A program made the position numbers and the translations under genes. 64,000 bases of DNA from Streptomyces beigongshangae (GTDB lineage Bacteria > Actinomycetota > Actinomycetes > Streptomycetales > Streptomycetaceae), in contig NZ_JAHKJW010000020.1 of assembly GCF_019710745.1 (NCBI RefSeq), forward strand, positions 86,381 through 150,380. Reading direction: 5' to 3'. Below are positions 34,922 through 45,086 of the stretch, piece by piece (position 1 is the stretch's first letter; each line of letters opens with the position of its first letter). The notes below the pieces were generated by a model, which searched no databases, had not been told where the DNA came from, and saw only the letters and a list, made by a program, of their open reading frames with translations.

Positions 34922-35688
34922 GCGGCGCGAACGGCAACGGCACGAACGGCACGGGTGGGGGAGCCGACCGCCCCAACCCCGACAAGGACCTCGGCGCCTC
35001 CAACCTGCCGGGGCAGCGCGGCGACGGCGGCGAGGAGATCCGCGTCCAGCGCGGCATGTTCGGCGCCGACAGCGGCGGCGACACCTCCGGGTACGGCGGC
35101 CTGGTCCGCTCGATCCGTCTGCCCGGCCCGGCCACCCGCCCGTACGGCGGCTGGTTCGACGAGGTCGCCGACGAGCTCGAAGGGGCCCTGGAGGAGCAGG
35201 ACCTGCTCCCGGAGAACGTGATCGGGAAGACGGTCGTCGACCGCGGCGAACTCACCTTCCACATCGAACGCGAGCACCTGCCGCGCGTCGCCCGGACCCT
35301 GCGCGACGACCCGGCCCTGCGCTTCGAGCTGTGCACCGGCGTGAGCGGTGTGCACTACCCGGCCGACAAGGGCCGCGAACTGCACGCCGTCTACCACCTG
35401 CGCTCGATCACCCACAACCGGCTGATCCGCCTGGAGGTCAGCGCCCCGGACAGCGATCCGCGCATCCCGTCCCTGGTCGGGGTCTATCCGACCAACGACT
35501 GGCACGAGCGCGAGGCGTACGACTTCTTCGGCATCGTCTTCGAGGGCCACCCGGCGCTGACGCGGATCATGATGCCGGACGACTGGCAGGGCTTTCCGCA
35601 GCGCAAGGACTATCCCCTCGGCGGCATCGCCGTCGAGTACAAGGGCGCCCAGATCCCGGCTCCGGACCAGCGGAGGTCGTACTCATGA
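34918..35688 (+). CDS. nuoC: NADH-quinone oxidoreductase subunit C
   Basis: 256 residues, 30-kDa subunit of the peripheral arm. Signature NDWHEREAYDFFGIVFEGHP followed by RIMMPDDWQGFPQRKDYPLG. The first 60 residues are a Gly/Asn-rich extension (NGNGTNGTGGG), usual in Streptomyces. Not fused to NuoD. Coupled at both ends. Confidence 0.95.
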
Positions 35689-37007
35689 GTACACAGTCAG
35701 CATCTGCCCGGGAGACCACCGAGGGCACCGTCTACACGGTCACCGGCGGCGACTGGGACGAGGTCGTCCAGACCGCGGCGAAGGCCGACGACGAGCGCAT
35801 CGTCGTCAACATGGGCCCCCAGCACCCCTCCACCCACGGCGTGCTCCGGCTCATCCTGGAGATCGAGGGCGAGACGGTCACCGAGGCCCGCTGCGGCATC
35901 GGCTACCTGCACACCGGCATCGAGAAGAACCTCGAATACCGGACGTGGACCCAGGGCACCACCTTCGTGACGCGCATGGACTACCTGACGTCCTTCTTCA
36001 ACGAGACCGCGTACTGCCTCGCCGTCGAGAAGCTCCTCGGCATCGAGGACCAGGTCCCGGACCGCGCCACGATCATCCGGGTGCTCCTGATGGAGCTGAA
36101 CCGGCTCTCCTCGCACCTGGTGTGCATCGCCACCGGCGGCATGGAGCTCGGCGCCACCACGATCATGATCTACGGCTTCCGTGACCGTGAACTCATCCTC
36201 GACCTCTACGAACTCATCACCGGCCTGCGCATGAACCACGCGTTCATCCGGCCCGGCGGTCTCGCCCAGGACCTGCCCCCGGGCGCGGTGGACCACATCC
36301 GCGAGTTCGTGAAGAAGATGCAGAAGAACCTTCCCGAGTACGACAAGCTCGCCACCGGGAACCCCATCTTCAAGGCCCGTATGCAGGACGTCGGCCACCT
36401 CGACCTGACCGGCTGCATGGCCCTCGGCGCCACCGGGCCGATCCTGCGGTCCGCGGGGCTCCCGCACGACCTGCGCAAGGCCCAGCCCTACTGCGGCTAC
36501 GAGACGTACGACTTCGACGTCCCGACCACGGACACCGCCGACGCGTACGGGCGCTTCCTGATCCGGCTGGAGGAGATGCGCCAGTCGCTCGCGATCGTCG
36601 AGCAGTGCCTGGACCGGCTCCAGCCCGGACCGGTCATGGTCACCGACAAGAAGATCGCCTGGCCCGCCCAGCTCGCGCTCGGCCCCGACGGTCTCGGCAA
36701 CTCGCTCGACCACATCAAGAAGATCATGGGCACCTCCATGGAGGCCCTGATCCACCACTTCAAGCTGGTGACCGAAGGTTTCCGCGTCCCGCCGGGACAG
36801 GCGTACGCGGCCGTCGAGTCGCCCAAGGGGGAACTCGGCGTGCACGCCGTGTCCGACGGAGGCACCCGTCCCTACCGGGTCCACTACCGGGACCCGTCCT
36901 TCACCAATCTGCAGGCCATGGCGGCGATGTGCGAGGGCGGCCAGGTCGCCGACGTCATCGTCGCCGTCGCGTCCATCGACCCCGTGATGGGAGGCGTCGA
37001 CCGGTGA
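35685..37007 (+). CDS. nuoD: NADH-quinone oxidoreductase subunit D
   Basis: 440 residues, 49-kDa subunit forming the quinone pocket with NuoB. VNMGPQHPSTHGVLRL is the family signature containing the quinone-headgroup histidine; GIGYLHTGIEKN and MELNRLSSHLV follow; the C-terminus ends DPVMGGVDR. The ATG overlaps the nuoC stop; RBS GGAGG. Confidence 0.96.
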   Translation: MSTQSASARETTEGTVYTVTGGDWDEVVQTAAKADDERIVVNMGPQHPSTHGVLRLILEIEGETVTEARCGIGYLHTGIEKNLEYRTWTQGTTFVTRMDYLTSFFNETAYCLAVEKLLGIEDQVPDRATIIRVLLMELNRLSSHLVCIATGGMELGATTIMIYGFRDRELILDLYELITGLRMNHAFIRPGGLAQDLPPGAVDHIREFVKKMQKNLPEYDKLATGNPIFKARMQDVGHLDLTGCMALGATGPILRSAGLPHDLRKAQPYCGYETYDFDVPTTDTADAYGRFLIRLEEMRQSLAIVEQCLDRLQPGPVMVTDKKIAWPAQLALGPDGLGNSLDHIKKIMGTSMEALIHHFKLVTEGFRVPPGQAYAAVESPKGELGVHAVSDGGTRPYRVHYRDPSFTNLQAMAAMCEGGQVADVIVAVASIDPVMGGVDR

Positions 37008-37951
37008 CCACCACCACCCCTTCCGGACAGGGCGTACAGCCACAGGGCCCGCAGTCGCAGGGTCCGCAGCCGCAGGGCGTCAGCCTGGGCATGCCCCAGC
37101 TGCCCGCGCCGGACTACCCGGACGACGTCCGGGCCAGGCTGGAGGCGGACGCGCGCGAGGTCGTCGCCCGCTACCCGGACTCCCGTTCCGCGCTCCTCCC
37201 GCTGCTGCACCTCGTGCAGTCGGAGGAGGGGCACGTCACGCGCACGGGACAGCGGTTCTGCGCGGAGGTGCTCGGCCTCACCACGGCCGAGGTGACCGCG
37301 GTCGCGACCTTCTACTCCATGTACCGCCGCAGGCCGGGCGGCGACTACCAGGTGGGTGTCTGCACCAACACGCTGTGCGCGGTGATGGGCGGCGACGCGA
37401 TCTTCGAAGCCCTCCAGGAGCACCTGGGCGTCGGCAACGGGGAGACCACGGACGACGGCAAGGTCACCCTGGAGCACATCGAGTGCAACGCGGCCTGCGA
37501 CTTCGCGCCGGTCGTGATGGTCAACTGGGAGTTCTTCGACAACCAGACCGTTCAGAGCGCGAAGGGCCTCGTCGACGACCTGCGCGCGGGCGCCCGGGTC
37601 GAGCCGACGCGCGGCGCCCCCCTGTGCACGTTCAAGGACACCTCCCGCATCCTGGCCGGCTTCCCCGACGAGCGCCCCGGCGCGGTCGAGGCGGGCGGCA
37701 CGGCGGGCCACGCCTCGCTGACCGGCCTGCGGCTGGCCAAGGGGGAGGCGGGTCCGGCGCGCGTGGTGCACCCGCGCGGTTCCGGCACCCCAGCGGCCGC
37801 CGGAACGCCCGCGGCCTCCGGAGACTCCCGGGACGGCTCGCCGCACGACCCGTCCCCGACCGAGCACCTCAGTTCGCACGACGCGCCGCAGGACACGGCG
37901 GCCTCCGACCCGGACCACCCGGCCGGGCCCGCCGCCGAGGAGGGGGAGTGA
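37004..37951 (+). CDS. nuoE: NADH-quinone oxidoreductase subunit E
   Basis: 315 residues, 24-kDa subunit with the N1a [2Fe-2S] cluster: CTNTLC near 121 and CNAACDFAP near 164. The first 30 residues are a QGPQ repeat; the last 100 are a Pro/Ala/Ser-rich low-complexity extension beyond the normal fold (usual proteins are about 160-240 residues). Coupled to nuoD by GTGA and to nuoF by TGATG. Confidence 0.94.
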   Translation: MTTTTPSGQGVQPQGPQSQGPQPQGVSLGMPQLPAPDYPDDVRARLEADAREVVARYPDSRSALLPLLHLVQSEEGHVTRTGQRFCAEVLGLTTAEVTAVATFYSMYRRRPGGDYQVGVCTNTLCAVMGGDAIFEALQEHLGVGNGETTDDGKVTLEHIECNAACDFAPVVMVNWEFFDNQTVQSAKGLVDDLRAGARVEPTRGAPLCTFKDTSRILAGFPDERPGAVEAGGTAGHASLTGLRLAKGEAGPARVVHPRGSGTPAAAGTPAASGDSRDGSPHDPSPTEHLSSHDAPQDTAASDPDHPAGPAAEEGE

Positions 37952-39369
37952 TGACCGTGTCCACTCAGTACGGGGACACCTCCCGGCCGGGGGCCGGGGG
38001 AGGGAACGACCCCGGGAACAGCTCCGGGAACGGTTCCGGGAACAGCCCCGAGAAGCTGCTCTCACCGGTGCTGTCGGCCTTCTGGGACGAGGACAGGTCC
38101 TGGTCGCTGGACGTGTACCGCAGGCACGACGGGTACGAGGGCCTGCGCAAGGCGTTCGCCATGTCACCGGACGACCTCATCGCCTACGTGAAGGAGTCCG
38201 GTCTGCGCGGCCGCGGCGGCGCCGGGTTCCCCACCGGGATGAAGTGGCAGTTCATCCCCCAGGGCGACGGGAAGCCGCACTATCTCGTCGTCAACGCCGA
38301 CGAGTCGGAGCCGGGGACCTGCAAGGACATCCCGCTCCTCTTCGCGAACCCGCACAGCCTCATCGAGGGCATCGTCATCGCCTGCTACGCGATCCGCTCC
38401 TCGCACGCCTTCATCTACCTGCGGGGTGAAGTCGTCCCGGTACTGCGCCGGTTGCACGAGGCCGTGCGCGAGGCGTACGAGGCGGGCTACCTGGGCGAGA
38501 ACATCCTGGGCAGCGGACTGGACCTGCAGCTCACCGTGCACGCGGGCGCGGGCGCGTACATCTGCGGTGAGGAGACCGCGCTGCTCGACTCGCTCGAAGG
38601 CCGCCGCGGCCAGCCGCGACTCCGGCCCCCCTTCCCCGCGGTCGCGGGTCTCTACGCCTGCCCCACCGTGGTGAACAACGTCGAGTCGATCGCGTCGGTT
38701 CCCGCGATCCTCCACCAGGGCAAGGAGTGGTTCCGCTCGATGGGCAGCGAGAAGTCCCCGGGCTTCACGCTCTACTCGCTCAGCGGCCACGTCACCAGCC
38801 CCGGGCAGTACGAGGCCCCGCTCGGCATCACGCTGCGCCAGCTCCTCGACATGAGCGGCGGCATCCGGGCCGGGCACCGCCTGAAGTTCTGGACGCCGGG
38901 CGGCTCCTCGACCCCGATGTTCACCGACGAGCACCTCGACGTCCCCCTCGACTACGAAGGGGTGGGCGCCGCGGGTTCCATGCTCGGCACGAAGGCGCTC
39001 CAGTGCTTCGACGAGACGACCTGTGTCGTACGGGCCGTCACCCGGTGGACCGAGTTCTACGCCCACGAGTCCTGCGGCAAGTGCACACCCTGCCGCGAGG
39101 GCACGTACTGGCTCGTGCAGCTGCTGCGCGACATCGAGGCCGGCAAGGGCGTCATGTCCGACCTCGACAAGCTGAACGACATCGCCGACAACATCAACGG
39201 CAAGTCCTTCTGCGCCCTCGGCGACGGCGCGGCCTCCCCGATCTTCTCCTCCCTCAAGTACTTCCGAGAGGAGTACGAGGAGCACATCACGGGCCGCGGC
39301 TGCCCCTTCGACCCCGCGAGGTCGACGGCCTGGGCGGACCAGGACAAGCACACGGAGGTGAACGCATGA
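37951..39369 (+). CDS. nuoF: NADH-quinone oxidoreductase subunit F
   Basis: 472 residues, NADH- and FMN-binding 51-kDa subunit where electrons enter. GLRGRGGAGFPTGMKW is the nucleotide loop, GAGAYICGEETALLDSLEG the FMN/NADH site, and ESCGKCTPCREGT supplies three ligands of N3, with the fourth Cys in KSFCALGDGA. N-terminus has a Gly/Asn/Ser repeat. Overlaps nuoE by 1 bp and nuoG by 4 bp. Confidence 0.96.
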   Translation: MTVSTQYGDTSRPGAGGGNDPGNSSGNGSGNSPEKLLSPVLSAFWDEDRSWSLDVYRRHDGYEGLRKAFAMSPDDLIAYVKESGLRGRGGAGFPTGMKWQFIPQGDGKPHYLVVNADESEPGTCKDIPLLFANPHSLIEGIVIACYAIRSSHAFIYLRGEVVPVLRRLHEAVREAYEAGYLGENILGSGLDLQLTVHAGAGAYICGEETALLDSLEGRRGQPRLRPPFPAVAGLYACPTVVNNVESIASVPAILHQGKEWFRSMGSEKSPGFTLYSLSGHVTSPGQYEAPLGITLRQLLDMSGGIRAGHRLKFWTPGGSSTPMFTDEHLDVPLDYEGVGAAGSMLGTKALQCFDETTCVVRAVTRWTEFYAHESCGKCTPCREGTYWLVQLLRDIEAGKGVMSDLDKLNDIADNINGKSFCALGDGAASPIFSSLKYFREEYEEHITGRGCPFDPARSTAWADQDKHTEVNA

Positions 39370-41870
39370 CCGTGACCACGAGCGCTCCCTCCGGAGGCGG
39401 GGAGGCGGCGGTCCCGCCGGAGGATCTCGTCTCGCTGAGCATCGACGGCATCGAGATCAGCGTGCCCAAGGGCACCCTGGTGATCCGCGCCGCCGAACAG
39501 CTCGGCATCGACATCCCCCGGTTCTGCGACCACCCCCTCCTCGACCCGGCCGGCGCCTGCCGCCAGTGCATCGTCGAGGTCGAGGGCCAGCGCAAGCCCA
39601 TGGCGTCCTGCACGATCACCTGCACGGACGGCATGGTCGTCAAGACCCACCTCACCTCCCCGGTCGCCGAGAAGGCCCAGAAGGGGGTGATGGAGCTCCT
39701 GCTCATCAACCACCCGCTGGACTGCCCCGTCTGCGACAAGGGCGGCGAGTGCCCGCTGCAGAACCAGGCCATGTCGCACGGCCACGCCGAGTCGCGCTTC
39801 GAAGGAAAGAAGCGGACGTACGAGAAGCCCGTCCCGATCTCCACCCAGGTGCTGCTCGACCGCGAGCGGTGCGTGCTGTGCGCCCGCTGCACCCGGTTCT
39901 CCAACCAGGTCGCGGGCGACCCGATGATCGAGCTGATCGAGCGCGGCGCGCTCCAGCAGGTCGGCACCGGCGAGGGCGACCCCTTCGAGTCGTACTTCTC
40001 CGGCAACACCATCCAGATCTGCCCGGTCGGGGCGCTCACCTCGGCGGCGTACCGCTTCCGTTCGCGCCCCTTCGACCTCGTCTCCTCGCCCTCGGTGTGC
40101 GAGCACTGCTCCGGCGGCTGCGCGACCCGCACCGACCACCGCCGCGGCAAGGTCCTGCGGCGCCTCGCGGCCGACGACCCCGAGGTCAACGAGGAGTGGA
40201 TGTGCGACAAGGGGCGGTTCGGATTCCGGTACGCCCAGCAGCGGGACCGGCTGACGACGCCCCTGGTGCGCGGGGCCTCCGGTGAGCTGGAGCCCGCCTC
40301 GTGGCCCGAGGCGCTGGAGGCGGCGGCCCAGGGGCTGCTGGCCGCCCGCTCCCGGGCCGGCGTCCTCACCGGCGGCCGGCTGACCGTCGAGGACGCCTAC
40401 GCGTACAGCAAGTTCGCGCGCGTGGCCCTCGACACCAACGACATCGACTTCCGCGCACGCGTGCACAGCGCCGAGGAGGCCGAGTTCCTGGCCGCCCACG
40501 TCGCCGGACGCGGAAGGGACCTCGACGGTACGGGGGTCACGTACACCGCCCTGGAGAAGGCGCCCGCGGTCCTGCTCGCCGGGTTCGAGTCCGAGGAGGA
40601 GGCGCCCGGCGTCTTCCTGCGGCTGCGCAAGGCGTGGCGCGGACACGGGCAGCGGACCTTCTCGCTGGCCACGCACGCGACGCGCGGCCTGGAGAAGGCG
40701 GGCGGCACGCTGCTGTCGGCCGCCCCCGGCACCGAGACCGAGTGGCTGGACGCGCTCGCCTCCGGGGTCGGCCTGGACGAGGACGGGGCGCGGGCCGCCG
40801 AGGCGCTGCGCGCCGAGGGCGCCGTGATCGTCGTCGGCGAACGGCTGGCCTCGGTGCGGGGCGGGCTCACCGCGGCCGTACGGACCGCCACCGCCACCGG
40901 CGCCCGCCTGGTGTGGATCCCGCGCCGGGCCGGGGAACGCGGCGCGATCGAGGCGGGGGCGCTGCCCTCGCTGCTGCCCGGCGGACGTCCGGCCACCGAC
41001 CCGCGCGCGCGGGACGAGGTCATCCAGGCATGGCGGATCGCCGCCCTCCCGCACCGCCACGGACGCGACACCGGGCAGATCGTCGAGGCCGCCGCCGACG
41101 GCGGACTCTCCGCGCTCGTCGTGGCCGGCGTGGAGGTCGCCGACCTCCCCGATCCCACGCGCGCGCGTGCGGCCCTGTCCGCGGTGGGCTTCCTGGTGTC
41201 GCTGGAGCTGCGGCCCAGCGAGGTCACCGCGCACGCGGACGTCGTGCTGCCCGTCGCCGCGGTCGCCGAGAAGGCGGGCACCTTCCTCAACTGGGAGGGC
41301 CGGGCGCGGCTCTTCGAGGCCGCTCTCAAGCCCGACCAGATGACCCGCCGGGTGGCGCCCACCGACGCGCGCGTCCTGCAGATGCTGGCCGACGCCATGG
41401 ACGTCCACCTGGGCCTGCCCGACCTGCGCGCCGCGCGCCTGGAGCTGGACCGGCTCGGCGCCTGGGACGGGCCGCGGGCCACCGGACCGCTCGCGACCGC
41501 GGCCCAGCCGCCGCGCCCCGCCGCCGGGGAGGCCGTGCTCGCCGGGCACCGGCTGCTCCTCGACCAGGGACGCCTCCAGGAGGGCGACGAGGCGCTCGCC
41601 GGGACCCGGCACGCCGCCCACGCGCGCGTGTCGCCCGCCACGGCCGCCGAGGCGGGCGTCAGGGACGGCGACACGCTGGCCGTGACAGGACCCTCCGGAG
41701 TGGCCGAACTCCCGCTGCGGATCACCGAGATGCCCGACCGCGTGGTCTGGCTCCCGCTGAACTCCGCCGGGGGAGGCGTCGCCTCGGACACGGGCGCGAC
41801 CCCCGGCGCACTCGTCCGCATCGGACCGGCGACGACCGCCGCCGAAGCCCCCAAGGTGGTGGAGGCATGA
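39366..41870 (+). CDS. nuoG: NADH-quinone oxidoreductase subunit G
   Basis: 834 residues, 75-kDa iron-sulfur subunit. N-terminal [2Fe-2S] ferredoxin (FCDHPLLDPAGACRQC), N4/N5 region (DCPVCDKGGECPLQ and CVLCARC), and the extra C-rich motif CEHCSGGCATRTDHR at the start of a molybdopterin-type domain, implying an N7-like cluster. The C-terminal half is an oxidoreductase fold without molybdenum ligands. Central electron wire of the operon's enzyme. Confidence 0.95.
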   Translation: MTVTTSAPSGGGEAAVPPEDLVSLSIDGIEISVPKGTLVIRAAEQLGIDIPRFCDHPLLDPAGACRQCIVEVEGQRKPMASCTITCTDGMVVKTHLTSPVAEKAQKGVMELLLINHPLDCPVCDKGGECPLQNQAMSHGHAESRFEGKKRTYEKPVPISTQVLLDRERCVLCARCTRFSNQVAGDPMIELIERGALQQVGTGEGDPFESYFSGNTIQICPVGALTSAAYRFRSRPFDLVSSPSVCEHCSGGCATRTDHRRGKVLRRLAADDPEVNEEWMCDKGRFGFRYAQQRDRLTTPLVRGASGELEPASWPEALEAAAQGLLAARSRAGVLTGGRLTVEDAYAYSKFARVALDTNDIDFRARVHSAEEAEFLAAHVAGRGRDLDGTGVTYTALEKAPAVLLAGFESEEEAPGVFLRLRKAWRGHGQRTFSLATHATRGLEKAGGTLLSAAPGTETEWLDALASGVGLDEDGARAAEALRAEGAVIVVGERLASVRGGLTAAVRTATATGARLVWIPRRAGERGAIEAGALPSLLPGGRPATDPRARDEVIQAWRIAALPHRHGRDTGQIVEAAADGGLSALVVAGVEVADLPDPTRARAALSAVGFLVSLELRPSEVTAHADVVLPVAAVAEKAGTFLNWEGRARLFEAALKPDQMTRRVAPTDARVLQMLADAMDVHLGLPDLRAARLELDRLGAWDGPRATGPLATAAQPPRPAAGEAVLAGHRLLLDQGRLQEGDEALAGTRHAAHARVSPATAAEAGVRDGDTLAVTGPSGVAELPLRITEMPDRVVWLPLNSAGGGVASDTGATPGALVRIGPATTAAEAPKVVEA

Positions 41871-43261
41871 CCCCGAACCTCGCCGCGCCGGTACACCTGG
41901 CCGCGGAGGACCTCTCCATGTTCGGCCACGACCCCTGGTGGCTGGTCGTCGTCAAGGCGGTGTTCTGCTTCGCCTTCCTGATGATCACCGTGCTCTTCTC
42001 CATCGTGTGGGAGCGCAAGGTCGTCGCCTGGATGCAGCTGCGCATCGGCCCCAACCGGCACGGCCCCTGGGGCATGCTCCAGTCGCTCGCCGACGGCGTG
42101 AAGCTGATGCTCAAGGAAGACCTGATCGTCAAACGCGCGGACAAGGTCGTCTACGTCCTCGCGCCGGTCGTGGCGGCCGTCCCGGCCTTCATGGCGATCG
42201 CCGTGATCCCCTTCGGACCGGCCGGCAACGAGATCTCGATCTTCGGCCACCGCACCACGATGCAGCTCACCGACCTGCCGATCGCGATGCTCTACATCCT
42301 GGCGGTCGCCTCGGTCGGCATCTACGGCATCGTCCTGGCGGGCTGGTCCTCCGGATCGACGTACCCGCTGCTCGGCGGTCTGCGCTCGTGCGCGCAGATG
42401 ATCTCGTACGAGATCGCCATGGGCGCCGCGTTCGCGTCGGTGTTCCTGTACTCGGGCTCGATGTCGACCTCGGAGATCGTGGCCCAGCAGGAGGACCGCT
42501 GGTTCGTCCTCCTGCTGCCGGTGTCGTTCCTGATCTACATCGTGACGATGATCGGCGAGACCAACCGCGCCCCGTTCGACATGCCGGAGTCCGAGGGCGA
42601 CCTGGTCGGCGGCTTCAACACCGAGTACTCGTCCATCAAGTTCGCGCTCTTCATGCTCGCCGAGTACGTGAACATGGTGACCGTCTCGGCGGTCTCCGTG
42701 ACGCTCTTCCTGGGCGGCTGGCGGGCCCCCTGGCCGGTCAGCACCTTCTGGGAGGGCGCGAACCACGGCTGGTGGCCGATGCTCTGGTTCGTCGTCAAGG
42801 TGCAGCTGCTGCTGTTCTTCTTCATCTGGCTGCGCGGCACGCTGCCCCGCGTGCGCTACGACCAGCTGATGAAGCTCGGCTGGAAGGTCCTGATCCCGGT
42901 CTCGGTGGTCTGGCTGATGCTCGTCGCGACCGTGCGGACGCTGCGCAACGAGAACTACGACTTCGCCGACATCGCCCTGTACGTGGGCGGCGCGGTCCTC
43001 GTCCTGCTGCTGCTCTCCTTCGTCGCCGACATGTTCCGCGAACGCAGGGCCGCCGCCCAGGAGGCGCCGCAGGAGCCCACCGCCTTCGACCCGATGGCGG
43101 GCGGGTTCCCCGTACCGCCGCTGCCGGGACAGGAGCTGCCGCCGGTGCCCCGGCGCCGCCCGCGCCGGGAGCGGGAGCTCATTGTCAGTGGTGGACCCGA
43201 TACTGCCAGTGACGGATCCGATGGACCTCGTGACGGAAAGGAGGCGTCCGATGGCCGATGA
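41867..43261 (+). CDS. nuoH: NADH-quinone oxidoreductase subunit H
   Basis: 464 residues, eight or nine membrane helices, links the quinone chamber to the proton arm. ERKVVAWMQLRIGPNRHGPWG and GETNRAPFDMPESEGDLV are the family signatures. Beyond the usual end there is a cytosolic Pro/Arg-rich tail of about 70 residues (PLPGQELPPVPRRRPRR). Its last 11 bases overlap nuoI. Confidence 0.95.
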   Translation: MTPNLAAPVHLAAEDLSMFGHDPWWLVVVKAVFCFAFLMITVLFSIVWERKVVAWMQLRIGPNRHGPWGMLQSLADGVKLMLKEDLIVKRADKVVYVLAPVVAAVPAFMAIAVIPFGPAGNEISIFGHRTTMQLTDLPIAMLYILAVASVGIYGIVLAGWSSGSTYPLLGGLRSCAQMISYEIAMGAAFASVFLYSGSMSTSEIVAQQEDRWFVLLLPVSFLIYIVTMIGETNRAPFDMPESEGDLVGGFNTEYSSIKFALFMLAEYVNMVTVSAVSVTLFLGGWRAPWPVSTFWEGANHGWWPMLWFVVKVQLLLFFFIWLRGTLPRVRYDQLMKLGWKVLIPVSVVWLMLVATVRTLRNENYDFADIALYVGGAVLVLLLLSFVADMFRERRAAAQEAPQEPTAFDPMAGGFPVPPLPGQELPPVPRRRPRRERELIVSGGPDTASDGSDGPRDGKEASDGR

Positions 43262-43892
43262 GCAGAAGGAGACCGACCCCGGTTTCCAGAACCCCGTCGC
43301 AGGCTTCGGCGTGACCTTCAAGGCCATGTTCAAGAAGCGGCTGACCGAGCAGTACCCGGAGCAGAAGAAGACCACCGCTCCGCGCTTCCACGGCCGGCAC
43401 CAGCTCAACCGGCATCCGGACGGCCTGGAGAAGTGCGTCGGCTGCGAGCTGTGCGCCTGGGCCTGCCCCGCCGACGCGATCTACGTGGAGGGCGCGGACA
43501 ACACCGAGGAGGAGCGCTACTCCCCGGGCGAGCGGTACGGGCGGGTCTACCAGATCAACTACGCCCGCTGCATCCTGTGCGGCCTGTGCATCGAGGCGTG
43601 CCCCACGCGCGCGCTGACGATGACCAACGAGTTCGAGCTGGCCGACAGCAGCCGCGCCAACCTCATCTACACCAAGGAGCAGCTGCTCGCCGGCCTGGAG
43701 GAGGGCATGGTCGAGGCACCGCACTCGATCTTCCCGGGCACGGACGAGCAGGACTACTACCGGGGGCTGGTCACCGAGGCCGCGCCGGGTACGCGGCAGC
43801 AGGTCGCCCACTCCAAGGGGGAGGTCCCCCAGGAGGGCGCCTCCACCTTCGGCGAGGACGAGCCGGCGTCGGGGGAGGTGATCGGCCGATGA
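43251..43892 (+). CDS. nuoI: NADH-quinone oxidoreductase subunit I
   Basis: 213 residues, 8Fe ferredoxin subunit with clusters N6a and N6b: CVGCELCAWACP and CILCGLCIEACP. The ATG at 43251 has the best ribosome site of the operon (AAAGGAGG, 7 nt spacing), located inside the nuoH tail. C-terminal 40 residues are an acidic extension. Confidence 0.96.
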   Translation: MADEQKETDPGFQNPVAGFGVTFKAMFKKRLTEQYPEQKKTTAPRFHGRHQLNRHPDGLEKCVGCELCAWACPADAIYVEGADNTEEERYSPGERYGRVYQINYARCILCGLCIEACPTRALTMTNEFELADSSRANLIYTKEQLLAGLEEGMVEAPHSIFPGTDEQDYYRGLVTEAAPGTRQQVAHSKGEVPQEGASTFGEDEPASGEVIGR

Positions 43893-44776
43893 GCGCGCAC
43901 CTCGCCGCCGGAGCCGGCTCGCCGGCCACCGACGCCGCCCTCGCGGCCTACTCCACCTCCACCGGGGAGGCCGTCCAGTTCTGGGTCCTCGGTACCGTCG
44001 CCGTGCTCGGCGCCCTGTGCACCGTCTTCCTGAAGAGGGCCGTGCACAGCGCGCTCTGCCTGGCCGGAACCATGATCGTCCTGGCGGTGTTCTACCTCGC
44101 CAACGGCGCGTACTTCCTGGGCATCGTGCAGGTCGTCGTCTACACCGGCGCGATCATGATGCTGTTCCTCTTCGTGGTCATGCTCGTCGGTGTCACCGCG
44201 GCGGACTCCCTCAAGGAGACCGTCAAGGGGCAGCGCTGGCTGGCCCTCCTGTGCGGCCTCGGCTTCGGCATCCTGCTGTGCGCGGGCATCGGCAACGCGT
44301 CGCTGACGGAGTTCGACGGCCTCGCGCAGGCCAACGCCGGCGGCAACGTGGAGGGTCTGGCGGCCCTCATCTTCACGAAGTACGTCTTCGCGTTCGAGAT
44401 CACCGGCGCCCTGCTCATCACGGCCGCCGTCGGCGCCATGGTGCTCACCCACCGCGAGCGCACCGAGCGGGCCAGGACCCAGCGCGAGCTGGCCGCGGAG
44501 CGCGTGCGCGCGGGCAAGCAGCTCCCGCCGCTGCCCGCCCCCGGCGTCTACGCCCGGCACAACGCGGTGGACATCGCCGGCCTCCTGCCGGACGGCACCC
44601 CGTCCGAGCTGACCGTCATCGGCACACTGCGCGAGCGCGGCCAGATCCGTGACGTGTCGGACCAGGCCATCAAGGACCTCAGGGCCCTCGAACAGCGGGC
44701 CGGGGAGCGGCTCGGCCGCGGCGACCGCGCAGCGCGCGAGGACCGCGAAGGCCGCGCAGAGGAGGCCGCGAAGTGA
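43889..44776 (+). CDS. nuoJ: NADH-quinone oxidoreductase subunit J
   Basis: 295 residues, five membrane helices in the first 190 residues with the signature GIVQVVVYTGAIMMLFLFVV. The last 100 residues are a charged cytosolic extension (RTQRELAAERVRAGKQLPP and later Arg/Glu/Asp repeats), longer than in E. coli. ATGA coupling with nuoI; overlaps nuoK by 4 bp. Confidence 0.95.
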   Translation: MSAHLAAGAGSPATDAALAAYSTSTGEAVQFWVLGTVAVLGALCTVFLKRAVHSALCLAGTMIVLAVFYLANGAYFLGIVQVVVYTGAIMMLFLFVVMLVGVTAADSLKETVKGQRWLALLCGLGFGILLCAGIGNASLTEFDGLAQANAGGNVEGLAALIFTKYVFAFEITGALLITAAVGAMVLTHRERTERARTQRELAAERVRAGKQLPPLPAPGVYARHNAVDIAGLLPDGTPSELTVIGTLRERGQIRDVSDQAIKDLRALEQRAGERLGRGDRAAREDREGRAEEAAK

Positions 44777-45072
44777 ACCCCGTCAACTACCTGTACCTCG
44801 CCGCCCTGCTGTTCACGATCGGCGCCACCGGCGTCCTGATCAGGCGGAACGCGATCGTGGTGTTCATGTGCGTCGAGCTGATGCTCAACGCCTGCAACCT
44901 CGCGTTCGTCGCCTTCTCCCGGATGCACGGCAATCTCGACGGCCAGATCATCGCCTTCTTCACGATGGTCGTCGCCGCCGCGGAGGTCGTGGTCGGGCTC
45001 GCGATCATCGTGTCGCTGTTCCGTTCCCGCCACTCGGCCTCGGTCGACGACGCCAGCCTGATGAAGCTGTAA
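44773..45072 (+). CDS. nuoK: NADH-quinone oxidoreductase subunit K
   Basis: 99 residues, three helices, MrpC-like proton-channel subunit. The two membrane glutamates of the family are present in FMCVELMLNACNLAFV and VVAAAEVVVGLAII. GTG start in the nuoJ stop. Confidence 0.96.
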   Translation: MNPVNYLYLAALLFTIGATGVLIRRNAIVVFMCVELMLNACNLAFVAFSRMHGNLDGQIIAFFTMVVAAAEVVVGLAIIVSLFRSRHSASVDDASLMKL

Positions 45073-45086
45073 GGGGTCGCTGAATC

